DNA of 64,000 nucleotides from Acheta domesticus (Eukaryota; Arthropoda; Insecta; Orthoptera; Gryllidae): assembly GCA_031308135.1 (NCBI GenBank), contig JAHLJT010009355.1, positions 7,613,074 through 7,677,073 of the forward strand, given 5' to 3'. This document shows positions 1 through 12,664 of the stretch, in pieces; the stretch's first letter is position 1; each line of letters begins with the position of its first letter. Below the pieces are notes generated by a model. It was not told the origin of the DNA. It did not search any database and was given only the letters and a program-made list of their open reading frames with translations. The position numbers and the translations under genes were made by a program.

Positions 1-470
1 TGACCATCAGACTATCCAACAACAAAGTTTTGTCATAATTTATGGCGCCAATGTTTTGAAAATTTTGAAAATATTCCATCGGCTTTATGTAAAGTACCTC
101 CCAAAATTAAAATATCGGTTTTAAATTCAAGGGACCAAGAGATCAGTTAGATCAATTGAGGAATATCAATTTTGGAGAAAATCGACTGAACAGTTTAGTC
201 GCTAGCGTTGGTCACAGACAGACGGACGAAGAGACGTTCTGCTTTCAATTGGTTTTTCGGTATCAAGGACCCACAAAACAGGGATTCTGGTTGCAGCTTG
301 TATTAAGAGATTTTTTTCTTAATTTAGCAAATGGATTTATTCACTGTTTCGTTACCAGGGCCCTGTAGTAAGAGATTTTCTGCCAAAAATCCGCCGTTTA
401 TTCGCGTAGCATTGCATAACTTTCCCTGTGTGTAACGTGTACGGGAAAGTAAAATTACGTCGTCTCTATG
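1..470 (-). repeat. Unnamed interspersed repeat, copy 1 (runs off the window start)
   Basis: Read on the minus strand, this segment aligns by eye with the plus strand at about 60440-60930. Shared blocks, in order, include a GGGCCCTG block, a CTTGATACC/T-GA block, a run of (GTCT)(GTCC) repeats, AAAATTGATATTCCTC, and an A/T-rich block rich in ATTTTCA. A shorter part (the AATGCTGC...GGCAGAAAAT block) also recurs at about 21630-21760. Divergence is high, so boundaries are approximate. The 70-residue frame at 156-368 lies inside the repeat and shows no recognisable domain. The class is unknown: no terminal repeats, target duplications or transposase are visible. Confidence 0.6.
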
Positions 471-1880
471 TTTTCAATATATTGAAGTGTGCATGGTTTT
501 CTGGAATTGTAAGGGGATAATATAGACTTCATATGATTATTTTTTGGCTTAAAAATTGATGTTTGGACCAGTTGGTGCATTACATGTACGAAAATTTATG
601 CACATTGAAAATGTAAGCAAAAGTTTTATAAAACCGACTTTTTCAAATATGTGAATAAACTACATCTCCAATATATCAAATTTATTGGTCAGAGATCATC
701 TAGGACAAATTATTTGCAATTTTGGAAAGGTATTTTCAGAAAGCAATAATAAAAGATTTTCAATTATGTAATGTATTGAGGCAATTGATCATTTATATTG
801 AAGGGTTCATGAATTATTCTCCTAACCGATGTAATTAAATCAATATCAAAATGCATTCTATAATTATATTTACATTTTGTAATTACAACTCCAATAAAAA
901 CATTTTTGCTCCTTAAATAATTAATTTTGAGGGTGTAAAACACAATTGAAGTATGGAACAAATATGCACTTTGTAGAAAATTCTAGAAACTAATTCCACC
1001 AAATATTTAGACGAATGAGTTGCGTGATGATAAGTCAGTGCTGTAACACAGCTCATTGATAGTTCTAAAATTCTTATTGAAAATTACAAAGTTTTAAAAG
1101 ATGCTATTTAAATTTTCTTCCCCAGAAAAAGTTGTCTCTGAATTATTTGTTAAAATTAGAATATAATGTATTTGTAACAACGAAATAAATAATATTGAAA
1201 AATACATATGTCATTTCATTAATGATGAAATTTACACAACGAATGTTATTTTTATTTACTGATTTTATTCCTTTTTAATTGAAACTGATTGTCTGTAGGA
1301 TTAACTAATTACATAAAATTATGAGAAAACAATTGCAGTTCAATTACTTTTCTTCCGGTCAAAGATCAGGACTGATAACAGAATAATTTTGGTAACGTCA
1401 AGAATTGCTACTTATAATGTAGAATAAAATAAGAAAACTTAGATGGTCAGGGAAGAATTTTGCGTCTTTTGAATTCCAGTCTTTTAAGAAACTCACATTC
1501 GAAGAAATCAAATATTTGGATTGCAATAACTAAACCAAAGAACACATTATAGCATTAATAATAATTTACTTCGAAGTACTCATTATTAGCTTTTTAAGAT
1601 AATTATAATCGGTAAGTTTTAGAAGATAATAACATAATTTTAATGTTTTATAAATATTATCTCGTTCCTTATTTATGAATTTTGGTCAATCGTACAAAAC
1701 GAATCCGTTTTATATTTCATAGATCATTTCTGTTATAGAATTGCTATTGCGTCGATCGTTCGTTTTCAGTATCCCGAATCCCGCCACGCTCTCATTTTTG
1801 CTTTCCCCGTGAACGAATAATTCTTACATTGCAGAAGACATGTTATCTCAAGCGTTGTAATCCGACTACATTTACCAACC
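471..1880. other. AT-rich stretch without recognisable features
   Basis: This stretch is strongly AT-rich, with only short open frames and no domain, RNA-like fold, terminal repeat or long simple repeat that I can see. It is probably intergenic or intronic background. Confidence 0.6.
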
Positions 1881-2200
1881 CCTTCCTCATCCTCCTCGTC
1901 CTCAGCCGCCTCCTCATCCTCATCCTCATTCTCGTCCTCGTCCTCACATCGCCCGCGCTTAGAGCGTCGCCCGGTCCTTCCGGCGGGTACACATTTTGAT
2001 TTGTTTATTTCATAATTACGTTTGTCACTCGCAGAGCGCAGGCACTCCGCCGGGCATAAGGGGGTGCGCTACGGGAAGGGAAGAGGGGGGGGGTGGAGAG
2101 CGGCGCGCGGAAGGGGTGGGGGAGGACGAGGAGAAAATGGATGAGGAACGCGAGAGAGACAGCGAGAGCCAAGAGAAAAAAAGGGCGGATGGATAAATGA
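1880..2200. repeat. Pyrimidine-rich (CTC/CAT)n then purine-rich low complexity
   Basis: Positions 1880-1945 are imperfect CCTCCT/CATCCT/CGTCCT repeats on the plus strand. Positions 2060-2200 switch to a G/A-rich tract containing GGGGGGGG and GAGAGAGAC. The overlapping open frames (a 66-residue plus frame and a 111-residue minus frame) are compositional artefacts, with Arg/Glu-rich or Ser/Leu-rich translations. Confidence 0.7.
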
Positions 2201-4092
2201 CACGAGACTGATGGAAAAAGGGTCCGGACGAGGCTAGTATTAGTACCGTACTAGCCTGTAAAAAAACACCGAAATGGCATTGCCTTAAAAAATTTCCCTT
2301 CCTAACGAATACGTAGGTATGTTGAGCCACATAACCTCCACTAAATATACGGTCATTCATATTTGTTTAACATGTGACGTGCGAGCCACCTCTGTGTTTA
2401 AATTAACCGTATTTAATAATAATTATATCTGAAGCTTGAGAGTATTTCTGGCTTTCTGTATGAGACTCGTATTAAACAACATTCGCCCCCATGCTGGCGT
2501 ACTTACACGTATACATACAAGCGCATACTCCATATAAAACAATTTTATATTCAAAAATATATTTCGTGTGTGAAAGTATATACACTCGCAGAGTCGCGGC
2601 AGAAAGCCTTGTGATGATTTTTATAAAGCATCTAAGTAATTTGGGCTGGGGTGTAGGTAAATTGTAAAATATGTCCTACTCATTTTTGAGTGTGGAAAGA
2701 AGAATGTGATTAATAATCGTAATGGGCTTTGTTTCTGCGAATTTGCAAAAATGCCCCGGCGGAATGGGGAAGTGAGGCTCATTATGACCGCTGTGATGCA
2801 ATGACATTCTATAGAGGTCGCAACGGCTGCTGAGTGATGGATGTTCAGCTGTTTCTGGTGCTGAGAGCTAGACGTGCTCAGAGCAAGCACTACTTTCTTC
2901 CATTCCCCTCTGACCGCATTCTTGGTGTTGGCAACCCTTTTTCATGAGGTCGTTGCTCTTTAATTAGATAAACGTTCTTAGACTGTAAGATCCAAGACAG
3001 AAATTGTTAGACAAGAAGAGATGAAATCGACGTACTAGACAAATTATGTCTAGGCATTACTGTCTTAGAACGTTTTTGAACAGATATCAGAAACTCGAGG
3101 AGCTGGAACTCCACAAATAGAAAAGCAACTATTTTCTTCATTCAGATAATTATTTCTTACAAATTAGTGTTAACATTTCTTCAGGCAACGTGAATACTGT
3201 AAATGTTACAGTAATGCTTATGAAATCAATATCAGGTATTATTATGAAATATGAATTAATTTTAAATATGTTTTAATGACATCTTAATTCTATAAAGCTA
3301 GTTTTTTTAACGCGTATTTTACACTTCACGCCACATGAGTTCGTATATGAATAAAAACTAATTAGTAAAACTTATGCATTAGATTCTATTATGGAAGAAA
3401 CCGATACGTTGAACATGTAATATACAGAAAAAAAACGTCGATTGTCAGGGTAATCTGAACTTCTTGGAATAAGAGGTGCAGGGAAGTACTAATAAAAATT
3501 AAACTAATAAAGAATAATTCTAATAACCATTTACATGTTTTAAGCATTTCTTCCTAATAAAAAATCTGCATTGCAATGGCTCATCTCTACGTGCTCTTGG
3601 TATCCTGTCACGGGCCCAGGAAGTCCACAAGGCGCTTGAGAGAAGTACCTCCGTCTTCCGTTAGCTCTTCAAACAACACTCAATGAGGAAGCTGCATTGA
3701 TTGGTGCTCGTCGACTTCCCTTTTATCCCTGCGGCGCTCCTCTTTTTCCAAGCCGCTCCCCCCGCCGGCGGCCGGTGATCAAATCATGGGAGCCGCAGGG
3801 AGCGAATTGACTGTCGTCAGAGCGCTTCTTACGGCCGAACGCCTGCTTTGATTGGATAATGGCCAAGCCGAAGCAAAGACGAAGACGAGACGGCTATGGT
3901 TTCTTCGTTTGAACTAGAGGCGTTGCGTTTGTTAAGCTTCTGTCGCTCCACGTGCTTTATCGAATACGTTTGCTAATTGATATGTTGAATACAATAAATA
4001 GCAAAGAAATAACAATAATCTTTAAAAGAAGAAGAAACAAATAATAAGAAAATAAAATATTTTAAATAAAAAATATTTAAAAAATAGGAAAC

Positions 4093-4095
<3 letters not shown>
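2201..4095. other. No recognisable feature; small GC patch at 3600-3850
   Basis: Mostly AT-rich DNA with no credible open frame. Around 3600-3850 the base composition rises to GC-rich (including GCCGGCGGCCGG near 3765), resembling the edge of a small unmethylated patch, but no promoter element or exon can be identified. Confidence 0.5.

Positions 4096-4164
<69 letters not shown>
4096..4164. repeat. (AT)n microsatellite
   Basis: About 34 dinucleotide units, interrupted once near 4144 by an extra A. It lies in AT-rich background. Confidence 0.95.
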
Positions 4165-6103
4165 GCACCTATTTATCTCACGAGAAATGACCGCTATGCC
4201 TAAATATCAGTGAAAATGCTGAAGATTGAAAAGGTGGTTTTGGAGAAAAAGGAAATATTGGATAAAGGCCACAATACAACGAAGAGTATGGCAATGATAT
4301 CCTTGACCAAATCTCTGTTAGTAACTAATAAATCGAAAGAAAGTATCTAATTGACTTGAATGATTTCCAAACGTCAATAGAAATTTTTTTGCTGTTCAAG
4401 GTGGTATTGTTGATATTAATATTGTTTCTGATATTATTTCTTCTGTCTCTGTTACTCATATTGTTGCTGTGTTGGCAGATATTGTTCCCGTTTTGAATTC
4501 TAAGGTTTCTCTTCATGTATCTTCTTTCTCCCGTCAGCTATGCGACTGATTTTGACTGGTCTTCAGCTCGCAACTGCGCCACACTTTTTGTCACCCAGCC
4601 ATCTGCTGAATCTTCTGTTTGGGCTTTCTTTTCCTCTATCGGTTTTTTTTTCCCTCCATCTTGTTAGCCATTGAATAACGCTGAACATGGGTTTCATTTG
4701 CATGCAATTATTTAAATGACTTCTAGTAAACAGATGAAAATCATTCTTCAGATTCAACATTTTTTTTGCGTGTGGATCTTTTTAATTCTTTGACTTCCTA
4801 TTTTTCACACCATCAAAATCACTCGTCCGCCCCGAGGAGAGAATTAAGAAAACTTCGAATTTTGCATATTTAATAAAGATTTTTATTTTCTTTTACACTC
4901 ATTAGTGAGATTTTTTCGGGCGATGTTTGTCTAATGTTTTGGCGATTCATGAATATTAAAAGTATAAATTAATCATGTTTTTCTTCTTTTCATTCTTCGC
5001 AATCAATTCATCTTTCCACATCTCTTGGAATTTTCCTCTTCATTTAGCACGAATACCCCTCCTCTTCTGTTTTCGCGTCGAGGAAACAAAGTTGGTGGCA
5101 CTACGCTAATCAGCTCGGTGATTATAGTCTTGTTTTTCCTGAAATTTGTTTTCGTCTCAAAGGGAAGAAGCGAATGGAGTGAGAACCTTGTATTAGTAGG
5201 AAATCTCACTAACTGTCAAACAGCTCTAAAGTCGAATATTCTCTCCCTTCCCCATCTGATCAGACTTTTTCGGATGGGTAATAAGTTGAACCAACTTCAC
5301 AATCAAGGTAACGAACCCAATTAAGAAGGCGTCGAAAGCGGTGCAGTGGCGCCTCTATAGTTTCAAAGAGAAATTATTATTGGTTCCTCGGATATGTTTG
5401 TTTTCACTTTGATTACTTAAGGCCAATTAGATCGTCTTGCCGTTTTCTTAAGACTGTTAATCGCTTAATTGTCATATCTCCCCTCCCCCTTCCCCACGAA
5501 GCTTCCCTTTGGGACATTTCTTATTGGAACTTGAATTACGACTCTCTGGCTATGAGACTAGCGCTTTAATTCTGTGTGGTGGGAGATTTGAATAAACTTT
5601 ACTGTATTGGAACTGATAATGTTATTGATCTGCCTTCTTATAATTATTTCGCTCTGCACGCACGGTCGTGATAATGGGTGAGAGCTATGCGTTCAACATT
5701 AAGTCAACCGATAATGGGTTAAATAAAAATAATTATTAAATTTTTTGTTCGGCATATAAAATAGCATCAGTATTTGCCACTTAATGACAAAACTTTTCAC
5801 ATGTTTGTGTAAAAAAAGCATTTGTATCTTCGAATCAACGCTTAGTAATCCATAAATAAATATTGAATTAAGACATAATATACTGCAAATATTTCCAAAC
5901 TATTTTGGTCAGTTTTCGAGCGAATGGTCCCGATCTTGTTAATCACAATCAAAGATGCTGTACTGCTAATTTATTAACATTTTAATATAGTACAATGTTA
6001 CTTTAGGTAATATTTTAAATTGGTCTCCAAATACTTTCCGATAACAACCTTTAATAATCCGACAAAAAACTTTGCATTGAATTGATGTTATATACAATAT
6101 ATA

Positions 6104-6109
<6 letters not shown>
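4165..6109. other. AT-rich stretch without recognisable features
   Basis: Only short open frames of 60-99 codons on both strands, none with a domain, signal peptide or conserved motif. The overlapping plus and minus frames near 5003-5324 shadow each other. Confidence 0.6.

Positions 6110-6163
<54 letters not shown>
6110..6163. repeat. (AT)n microsatellite
   Basis: Pure alternating AT/TA of about 27 units. The Ile/Tyr repeat in the minus-strand frame at 5966-6178 is simply translated microsatellite. Confidence 0.95.
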
Positions 6164-6166
<3 letters not shown>

Positions 6167-6880
6167 GGATACGCACAAGAATGATTAGGAATTATTTTTA
6201 AGGGTATAAAATTTGTATTTATCGAACTTATTTATATTAAGGATACTATACAAAATACAGTTCCTACCCTGCACACTATCAAGTAGTAATCATTTATTTT
6301 ACATTATTGTTATTTTGATTGAAGATGATGTTATTGATGACGATTTGATTTGAATGACGAAAATGGCATTTACACTTGAATAATTGTGTTAAGATTGGAA
6401 GTGAGAACTAAACATTAATAATTAATTCTCAGAAAAAAACACTTTTTCACTTATGTAATTAAAACAAAGATATCAACAAAAATGTTCAACTGCTTAGTAC
6501 CGCATTCGATTCATATTAACTACTAGAAGAGTATATAATAAAGTTACTGAAACTTTCAAAAGCTGGACTCAAACCGTAGTAAATACAATTAGAATTTGTT
6601 AACAATGAAGAATTTTTTAAAAAATTAAACATTTTATATGTAAATAAATTAATAAACAGTATAGAGTAAGATGGAAAAAAACATTTACATTGAGAATGCT
6701 AAGGGTAGCGCAACCGCTGCCACTTAATATCCTCTCACCCGATAGCGGGGCTATCGGATGAGCAGTAAGGCAGCAGTCAGAAGCTGAAGGAAAATTATTA
6801 CTATAATTGTTGACATTATGGAGATTTTCAAGAATATTAATATTGGTTTTGGATAGATTCGTGGTTCTCAACTAACAAAA
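6164..6880. other. AT-rich stretch without recognisable features
   Basis: No credible open frame. A short imperfect palindrome (ATAGCGGGGCTAT around 6741) is visible but is too short to interpret. Confidence 0.55.
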
Positions 6881-7460
6881 TATCATACAGTTTCAATTCT
6901 CGTGACAACTGGATATAAAATGGCCAGATCGGTGGAACACTGGAATGCGCTACTCTGTACATCTAGTGACTCCAGTAAAGGCCAGGCAGAAGCGCACCAG
7001 TCAGCCAATGTCGTCACACGTGAGAAGCTCGGTGCGCGGGGCGGGGAGGGGAGGGGCTGGCGTGGCGTGGCGGGGAGTGGCGGGGCAGAGTGGGCGGGCG
7101 GGGCGGGGCAGGGCGGGGCGTGGCGGGGCGGTGGGAGCGGGTGGCTGCGGGACGGGCGCTGGGCAGAGGCCCAAGACAAACGCCCCCGCAGCCGGTCCCC
7201 GCCGCGCCGCGCCGCCCGCCCGCCCGCCCGCTCGGCAGCTCACCAATTACTCCGCTATGACGAACGGCGCCCCTCGCCGTGCCTCCGCCGCCGATAGCAT
7301 CGCCCGCCCGCCTCTGCCGCCCGACGCCGCCGCCGCCGCCGCTCTCGCGCCGTCCCGCGCCGGGCGCTCGGGGACGCCCCGCCCGCGATAAACGGCCCCC
7401 GCGGACCGCCCCGCCCCGCCCCGCCCCCTCACGCACGCGCTGGCCCCGCAGCGCCCCGTA
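6880..7460. other. CpG island with G-rich quadruplex-prone core
   Basis: GC content jumps abruptly and CpG is dense. Positions 7030-7150 of the plus strand carry many GGGG/GGCGGGG runs separated by 1-4 bases, a strong G-quadruplex pattern. From 7190 the bias flips to C-rich (GCCGCCGCC, CCCGCCCG). All six frames are open and give Gly/Arg/Pro/Ala translations, so the long frames here are not evidence of coding. An island like this often marks a promoter or enhancer, but no transcript structure can be shown. Confidence 0.75.
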
Positions 7461-7468
7461 CGCCCCGT

Positions 7469-7748
7469 TCTCCCACCCACGGATCATCCCCGCTACTCCT
7501 TCTCCCACCCACGGATCATCCCCGCTACTCCTTCTCCCACCCACGGATCATCCCCGCTACTCCTTCTCCCACCCACGGATCATCCCCGCTACTCCTTCTC
7601 CCACCCACGGATCATCCCCGCTACTCCTTCTCCCACCCACGGATCATCCCCGCTACTCCTTCTCCCACCCACGGATCATCCCCGCTACTCCTTCTCCCAC
7701 CCACGGATCATCCCCGCTACTCCTTCTCCCACCCACGGATCATCCCCT
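7469..7748. repeat. 32-bp minisatellite, 9 near-identical copies
   Basis: A 32-bp unit beginning TCTCCCACCCACGGATCATC and ending CTACTCCT starts at 7469, 7501, 7533, 7565, 7597, 7629, 7661, 7693 and 7725; the last copy is truncated around 7748. Copies look identical, implying recent expansion or homogenisation. Because 32 is not a multiple of 3, each copy changes reading frame, which argues against translation even though one frame stays open throughout. Confidence 0.95.
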
Positions 7749-8130
7749 CTTCCCCCCACCACGCCCCTGCCCACAACTCCCCAATGCCCCCGCCGCCGCC
7801 AGTGCTGCGGCCACTCTCCGTCAAAGGACCGTCCACGTCACCACCCTTTCCCTTAGACTTGCCGCCGCCACCACCTCATCCACGTTCCTGCCACCTTCAC
7901 TGCTACCTTTCCGTCATCACCAATGCCTTCAATGACGCTGCCGCCACCCCCATCACCGGACCATCCCCGCCACCCCCCTTCCCCCAACCCCATCCCCGCC
8001 GCCAACTCCCTAATGCCACTCCTGCCCCAATCGCCAGTGCAACCCTACCGACATCACCAGTGTCCTCTTCATCGCTGTCGTTACCTCTATCTCCATCACA
8101 GCCCCCGCCATCTTTCCATCCACTCATTTG
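7749..8130. repeat. C-rich low-complexity tract
   Basis: Degenerate CCGCCACC / CCCCATCACC-type repeats, continuing the C-rich bias of the island and minisatellite upstream. Pro/Ser/His-rich open frames on both strands are compositional. Confidence 0.8.
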
Positions 8131-10898
8131 TATTATCCTCTTATTATTTTTTAAAATTTTATATTTATTTTGCACATTTCTGAACTGATAATGACGGCAA
8201 ATCCGTCGAATGCCGACTCTCTCAATGAATCCAAGTTGACAAAGATGGCTTCAATTATATTATCGTTTAACGTCAACAACTCCTTAACAGCATTATTACA
8301 ATTTCTGTCAACTGTACAGAAGCCATGTTCTTGATTCAGTACAATGTCTCCAGAACCCCCGCACCTGAAGCGCTTCGTTGCTGCAGCCTCGATTGCCAAA
8401 CCGGTGCCTACACTTCTCTTGTTTTGTGTCATTTGCAAGAAAGCTAGACCTCTGACCGTACTGGGGTACTTCAGAAGAATTTTATTTGCAATCGAAACTT
8501 GTACACTGGATGCATCTTAACGTACGGTAGCATACATAAACTTCATTATTGTCAGGTACATCAGTTCATGTTTCAGTTTCTAGATTTGAAAATAAATAAA
8601 TCAGAAATTCAGTTATTCTAGCACAATATCGCATGAGATATGCATTGCTCTGGCCGAACACACACACTTCAAGATGAGCTTTTATTTTATAAGATGAAAA
8701 AGGAAGAAAACCTTCGTCGGCAGTTTTACTATGTTGGTCAGTGCGACAAATAGGCTCGCATAGCTTGGAGTCTTCAATAGGAAGTACGGGCATTGCAGCT
8801 TCTCTAAGCGGTACCCTTCCAGTGGGTGATTCAAATTTGAAAATGAAAACAGATTTAATTTGGGTAGAAGATCGCATTCTGAACTACGTCCTATTTTGCA
8901 AGGCTTTGAACCCCAGTGATATTTTTGATATTTTGATTTTTTAATATTTATTTGGTTAAAAAACTGTATATGATGTATGCGGGAGGAGATTATCTGCGCA
9001 CATTTTCTTGAGGTCCAGAAAAAAGATTGAGATTAGCAACATTCTTTGAAAAACCAGACACTTTCGTTCCTGAGTTATAGAAAACACACTTGCAATGGTA
9101 AACGAACTGCAGATGTGATTTTTCTGCATTGCTAACAAAATAGTAACTCACCCTCAGCTCTACTCCTACCACTAAAAGCAAAAGGAGTGCTGAACAAGTG
9201 ATGGTTCAGTGATGGCTCCTCTGTCACTTACACCATTACATCCGCCACCGGCGTCATCGTCACTAGCTTTTTGTCTTCTCTCCGAAATTCATTTCCGTGC
9301 TTTTACTCCCGCCGCTGCAAACCTCACTGTCACTGTCTCTGCTCACATTGCTTTCACTCCGAGAACCTTCTCCACACCTTCACTGTCCCCTACTAATGCT
9401 TTCTCTGCCACCTAAATCACCGCTTTTGCTATCATCAATTTCACCTGGCCCTCCTTGCTCTATCTCCTTCTCTGCCTGTCTGTCTGTCTGCCTCTCTCTC
9501 TGTCGTCAACAGTGCCGCCGGTGCCACTATAATTACCACCTACAAGCACAATTCAAGCACACAAGCACTCTGGTTTATACCAAATTTCCAACTACAGATT
9601 AAACTGCGCATCATTCCGTACTCCGCTCATTATTACTTCTTATCTTCTCACCTCTTTTCAAAATCCCCACACATTCTTTCTGCTGTACATTTCAAAATTC
9701 ACATACAAAATCCACAACCTAAACGACTAAAGCGAAAACTCCCACATCAAATGTTTGGCCCATCGTGATTGCCATTCAGCCTTTGTGACTTTTCACATTT
9801 TGTTCACTAATTGATTCAATCCTATATATGTAATTGAATGCAAATAATTCATTTTTCAATAAAAGAAAAAAATATCATACTCGGCTGCCAAGAGCCTGCT
9901 TGCTAAGCAGATGATTTTTTAAAATCTTTCATTACCCCCGCCCCCAGGGGGACGTCTAGGTCCCAGCCATATCTTGTAAACAATTTTAAAAATCGTAAAT
10001 TAATCATTGAAATGTTATCTACGCAAGGATTATGTAAGGAGGGTGCAATTGTTTTCAAGTAGAGTGTATACATACGACTATTACCCTGAAATATATATGG
10101 GATTATCTTCGTTTAAATTAGGGGAAAGGCTCAGTGAGATTTAGACTATGCACATCCCTGATTGGGAAATAGTATGTCTCATTCTGTGCAAAGCGGAAGT
10201 CTGAGTCTGTGTGAGGCATAATAGAATTAGTAACAATTGCGTTTTTAAGAACTTGAACATTAATTTTTTGTTTTGAATTGCCGTTCTGGTGCTGTAGACA
10301 TATCTTTAACCCAAATTAAGGTATTGAAAAATATGTTGTTTACTTTAGTTGCGTACTAATAAAATTCTACTTTCTTGGAGATAATCGTGAAAACTATCTG
10401 TCGAATGAATAGTAGCGTTTCTACGATCCACCAAGTATCGATGTTTGGAACGAAAATTTAAACGAAGTTTCGGATTGTTGAGCGTTATTCAATTCGTTAT
10501 AGATACTGACAGCAATCACATTTCGATATTGCGCCATTCACGCACTGCGTCCCAACCAACTTCGTTCCAAAATACTTGGGACTCAGCACCAGTAAAGGAG
10601 ATGAATAGACTTCGAATGTTCTGGGAAATGCCTATTTCTTTCTAGCGAACTTATTTAGAGGCTGATAATATATGTACATGAATCATGACAAATGATGACA
10701 TATGACGAAGTTTTATAATACTTATTTTTGCTTATTTTAGCATAAATGCTTTTTTTTGCATAAATGTCTTTTCTTTAGAATTATTGCACGTTTTGCCTTT
10801 TATGTATTATTTTTATATTCAATGTTAAGTTATCAGGAAATTGGCCATAGTACAACCTGACCATTCATTACGAAACCTTCAATTCACGTATTTGTATT
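8131..10898. other. No recognisable gene; pyrimidine-rich patch 9200-9530
   Basis: Frames of 60-103 codons occur but none shows a domain. The minus-strand 95-codon frame at 8151-8438 and the plus-strand 66-codon frame at 10445-10645 were inspected and not recognised. Positions 9200-9530 are rich in C/T with (TCTG)n near 9476-9500. The frame at 10445-10645 lies just upstream of a hAT transposase remnant and could be part of the same dead element, but no homology is visible. Confidence 0.5.
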
Positions 10899-11212
10899 TT
10901 GAAATACGAGAGAATTCCTGAAAGTTTACCAACATATTTTTCTCCATTTACCTATTTCATAAATACTAGTCATGTTCTGAGAAAGTGGTCGATTGACAAT
11001 ACATCAAGGGCACCTACTGTGTGGAAAAAATGTAAATTCCCAGAAGGTTTCAGTGTTGCTAATGTTGGACTTCTAAAATATACGCCAGACACATCAGTAG
11101 ATATTTAGAAATCGTTCTCTGTATTCAAACTGATTTGTCTCCCAATCGTTGCAGATTTGAAATTGTGATCCTTGAAAAGTTACTGGTAATATATTGCATA
11201 CGAAAAAATTAA
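10899..11212 (+). pseudogene. hAT transposase C-terminal (hATC dimerisation) remnant
   Basis: The frame from 10899 encodes a sequence ending LLKYTPDTSVDI, then a stop at 11106. The next codons continue KSFSVFKLI, and after one frameshift (between about 11108 and 11145) the frame reads SPNRCRFEI...LEKLLVIYC to a stop at 11210-11212. The order [T/S]SVD[IV]ERSFS - hydrophobic - SPNR/DRR - ENLEK - VIYC is the hAT C-terminal dimerisation domain. What is seen is the last ~100 residues with a premature stop (replacing a Glu) and a frameshift. The catalytic RNase H-like core is not found upstream. This is a dead transposase or a 3' fragment of one; a decayed domesticated hAT gene is less likely. Confidence 0.72.
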
Positions 11213-12664
11213 GAATAAAATGTAGAAGAGTTGTTAATGCGTATGGAGTTTTACAAATCATTTTTAATTTTATTGTGAATGTAATTTATGAGAGTGCCTT
11301 TTCTTCTTTTTATTCTTGACATTTTCAGTGCCTTTTTAGGCGCCTAAAAGACGATTTTTAGTGCCTAAACATCCGATGTGTAGAGATGAACTTTTGACGC
11401 GAGCAGTAGCCCGGCGCCGATGACGCCCCAATACATCATCGACCGCTGGCAGCCGGCCTCTGCGTGTTGACGACGGCGAACCTATCGATTGACGGCCGTT
11501 TAATTACTTAGTCGATACGTTCGTGCGAGTTATCGCTATTGAGGTAAGACTGCTTTCTTCGCCTCGACTAATCACTTAATCGATAGGAATTGGTGCATTG
11601 GCGGGAGCCTTGCACGGGGTCTTGACGTATTCCATGTTCTTGCGAGATAAGAAATTTTGAATATGCTTGTTGCGTGTCGAGAAATGATGGAATATTTTTA
11701 AGTTTTACGCCCTGCGCCCTAATTACCCTATCGGGTTTGGTTCACAGCTGAAGTTACGAGATGTAAAATACCGTGAATTAACGTTCTACTGAAAGCGAAT
11801 ACATTTTCTGCTTCATTTTGAAAGGAAATCGTTAACATTTTAAGTCGTTATTAAACATTTGAAGCCAACTTACTTGAAAATAGGATACATATAAGGCATA
11901 ATGCTATAGACAAACAAATATTTTGATTAAAAGTATATTCATGTTCATTTTAAAGCGACTTTGTGATAACTGGTTCATGATCTTGAAAGAAAGAGCTTAT
12001 TTTCTCTTAGTTGAATTTGCACGAGAAATAATTCAAAATATAATAGCACAGATGCATATTTTATATAGTCGGAAGAAATGTATGTATATTTCCCAATGAT
12101 TTCTTTTTAGTTCTGAAAATTAAATGTCAACTTTTGGACTGGGCAAGATTTATCATCATTAAAGGAACATTAAATAAGTGATCATCTTGAAGAAACCGCC
12201 AAACAGAATTATGTGTTTTGTTGAAATCGCATTATTTTGCCTACGATAGATATATCGTAATTATAATTTTGTAATTATAATTTTCAGTACGCTGTCAAAT
12301 ATATTCTTTCACGAGACAGCTTCATTAATAAGCTAATCGAAGGTTTACAAATAAAATTATTTCAACCACAGGTACGAAGATTGCAAAAATAATTTTTGAA
12401 TACCATCAATTTTCTTGTATGCATATTTGCGAGCAGAAAACGCAGGGCATAGTTTTTTTCGACCTACTTAAAAAATTGCGCAGCGCAACGCCGGCACCTA
12501 CAGGCCACCATACTTGCGTTTCCTTGTTCCTCATTACACTGGCTAACTTCCCAAAAAGTTGTAGGTTTGAGCTTACCATACGTCGATTTTCTAACTGGCT
12601 CACGGTCTAAAACCCGTTTTCAGATAACGCTTCGCCGCACACGTCGAGTCAATTTCTCTGCTGG
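11213..12664. other. No gene seen; palindrome at 11334-11349 and GC patch 11390-11640
   Basis: TTTTAGGCGCCTAAAA at 11334-11349 is a perfect 16-bp palindrome just after the hAT remnant and may belong to that element's 3' end. Positions 11390-11640 are CpG-richer than their surroundings. The rest is AT-rich without credible frames. Confidence 0.5.

Noticed and set aside
7469..7748. A CRISPR array
   Set aside because: The units are contiguous with no spacers, and the context is eukaryotic.
7014..7935. Long overlapping frames of 131-218 codons in the CpG island and minisatellite
   Set aside because: All frames on both strands are open because of GC bias and repeats; translations are Pro/Arg/Gly strings without domains.
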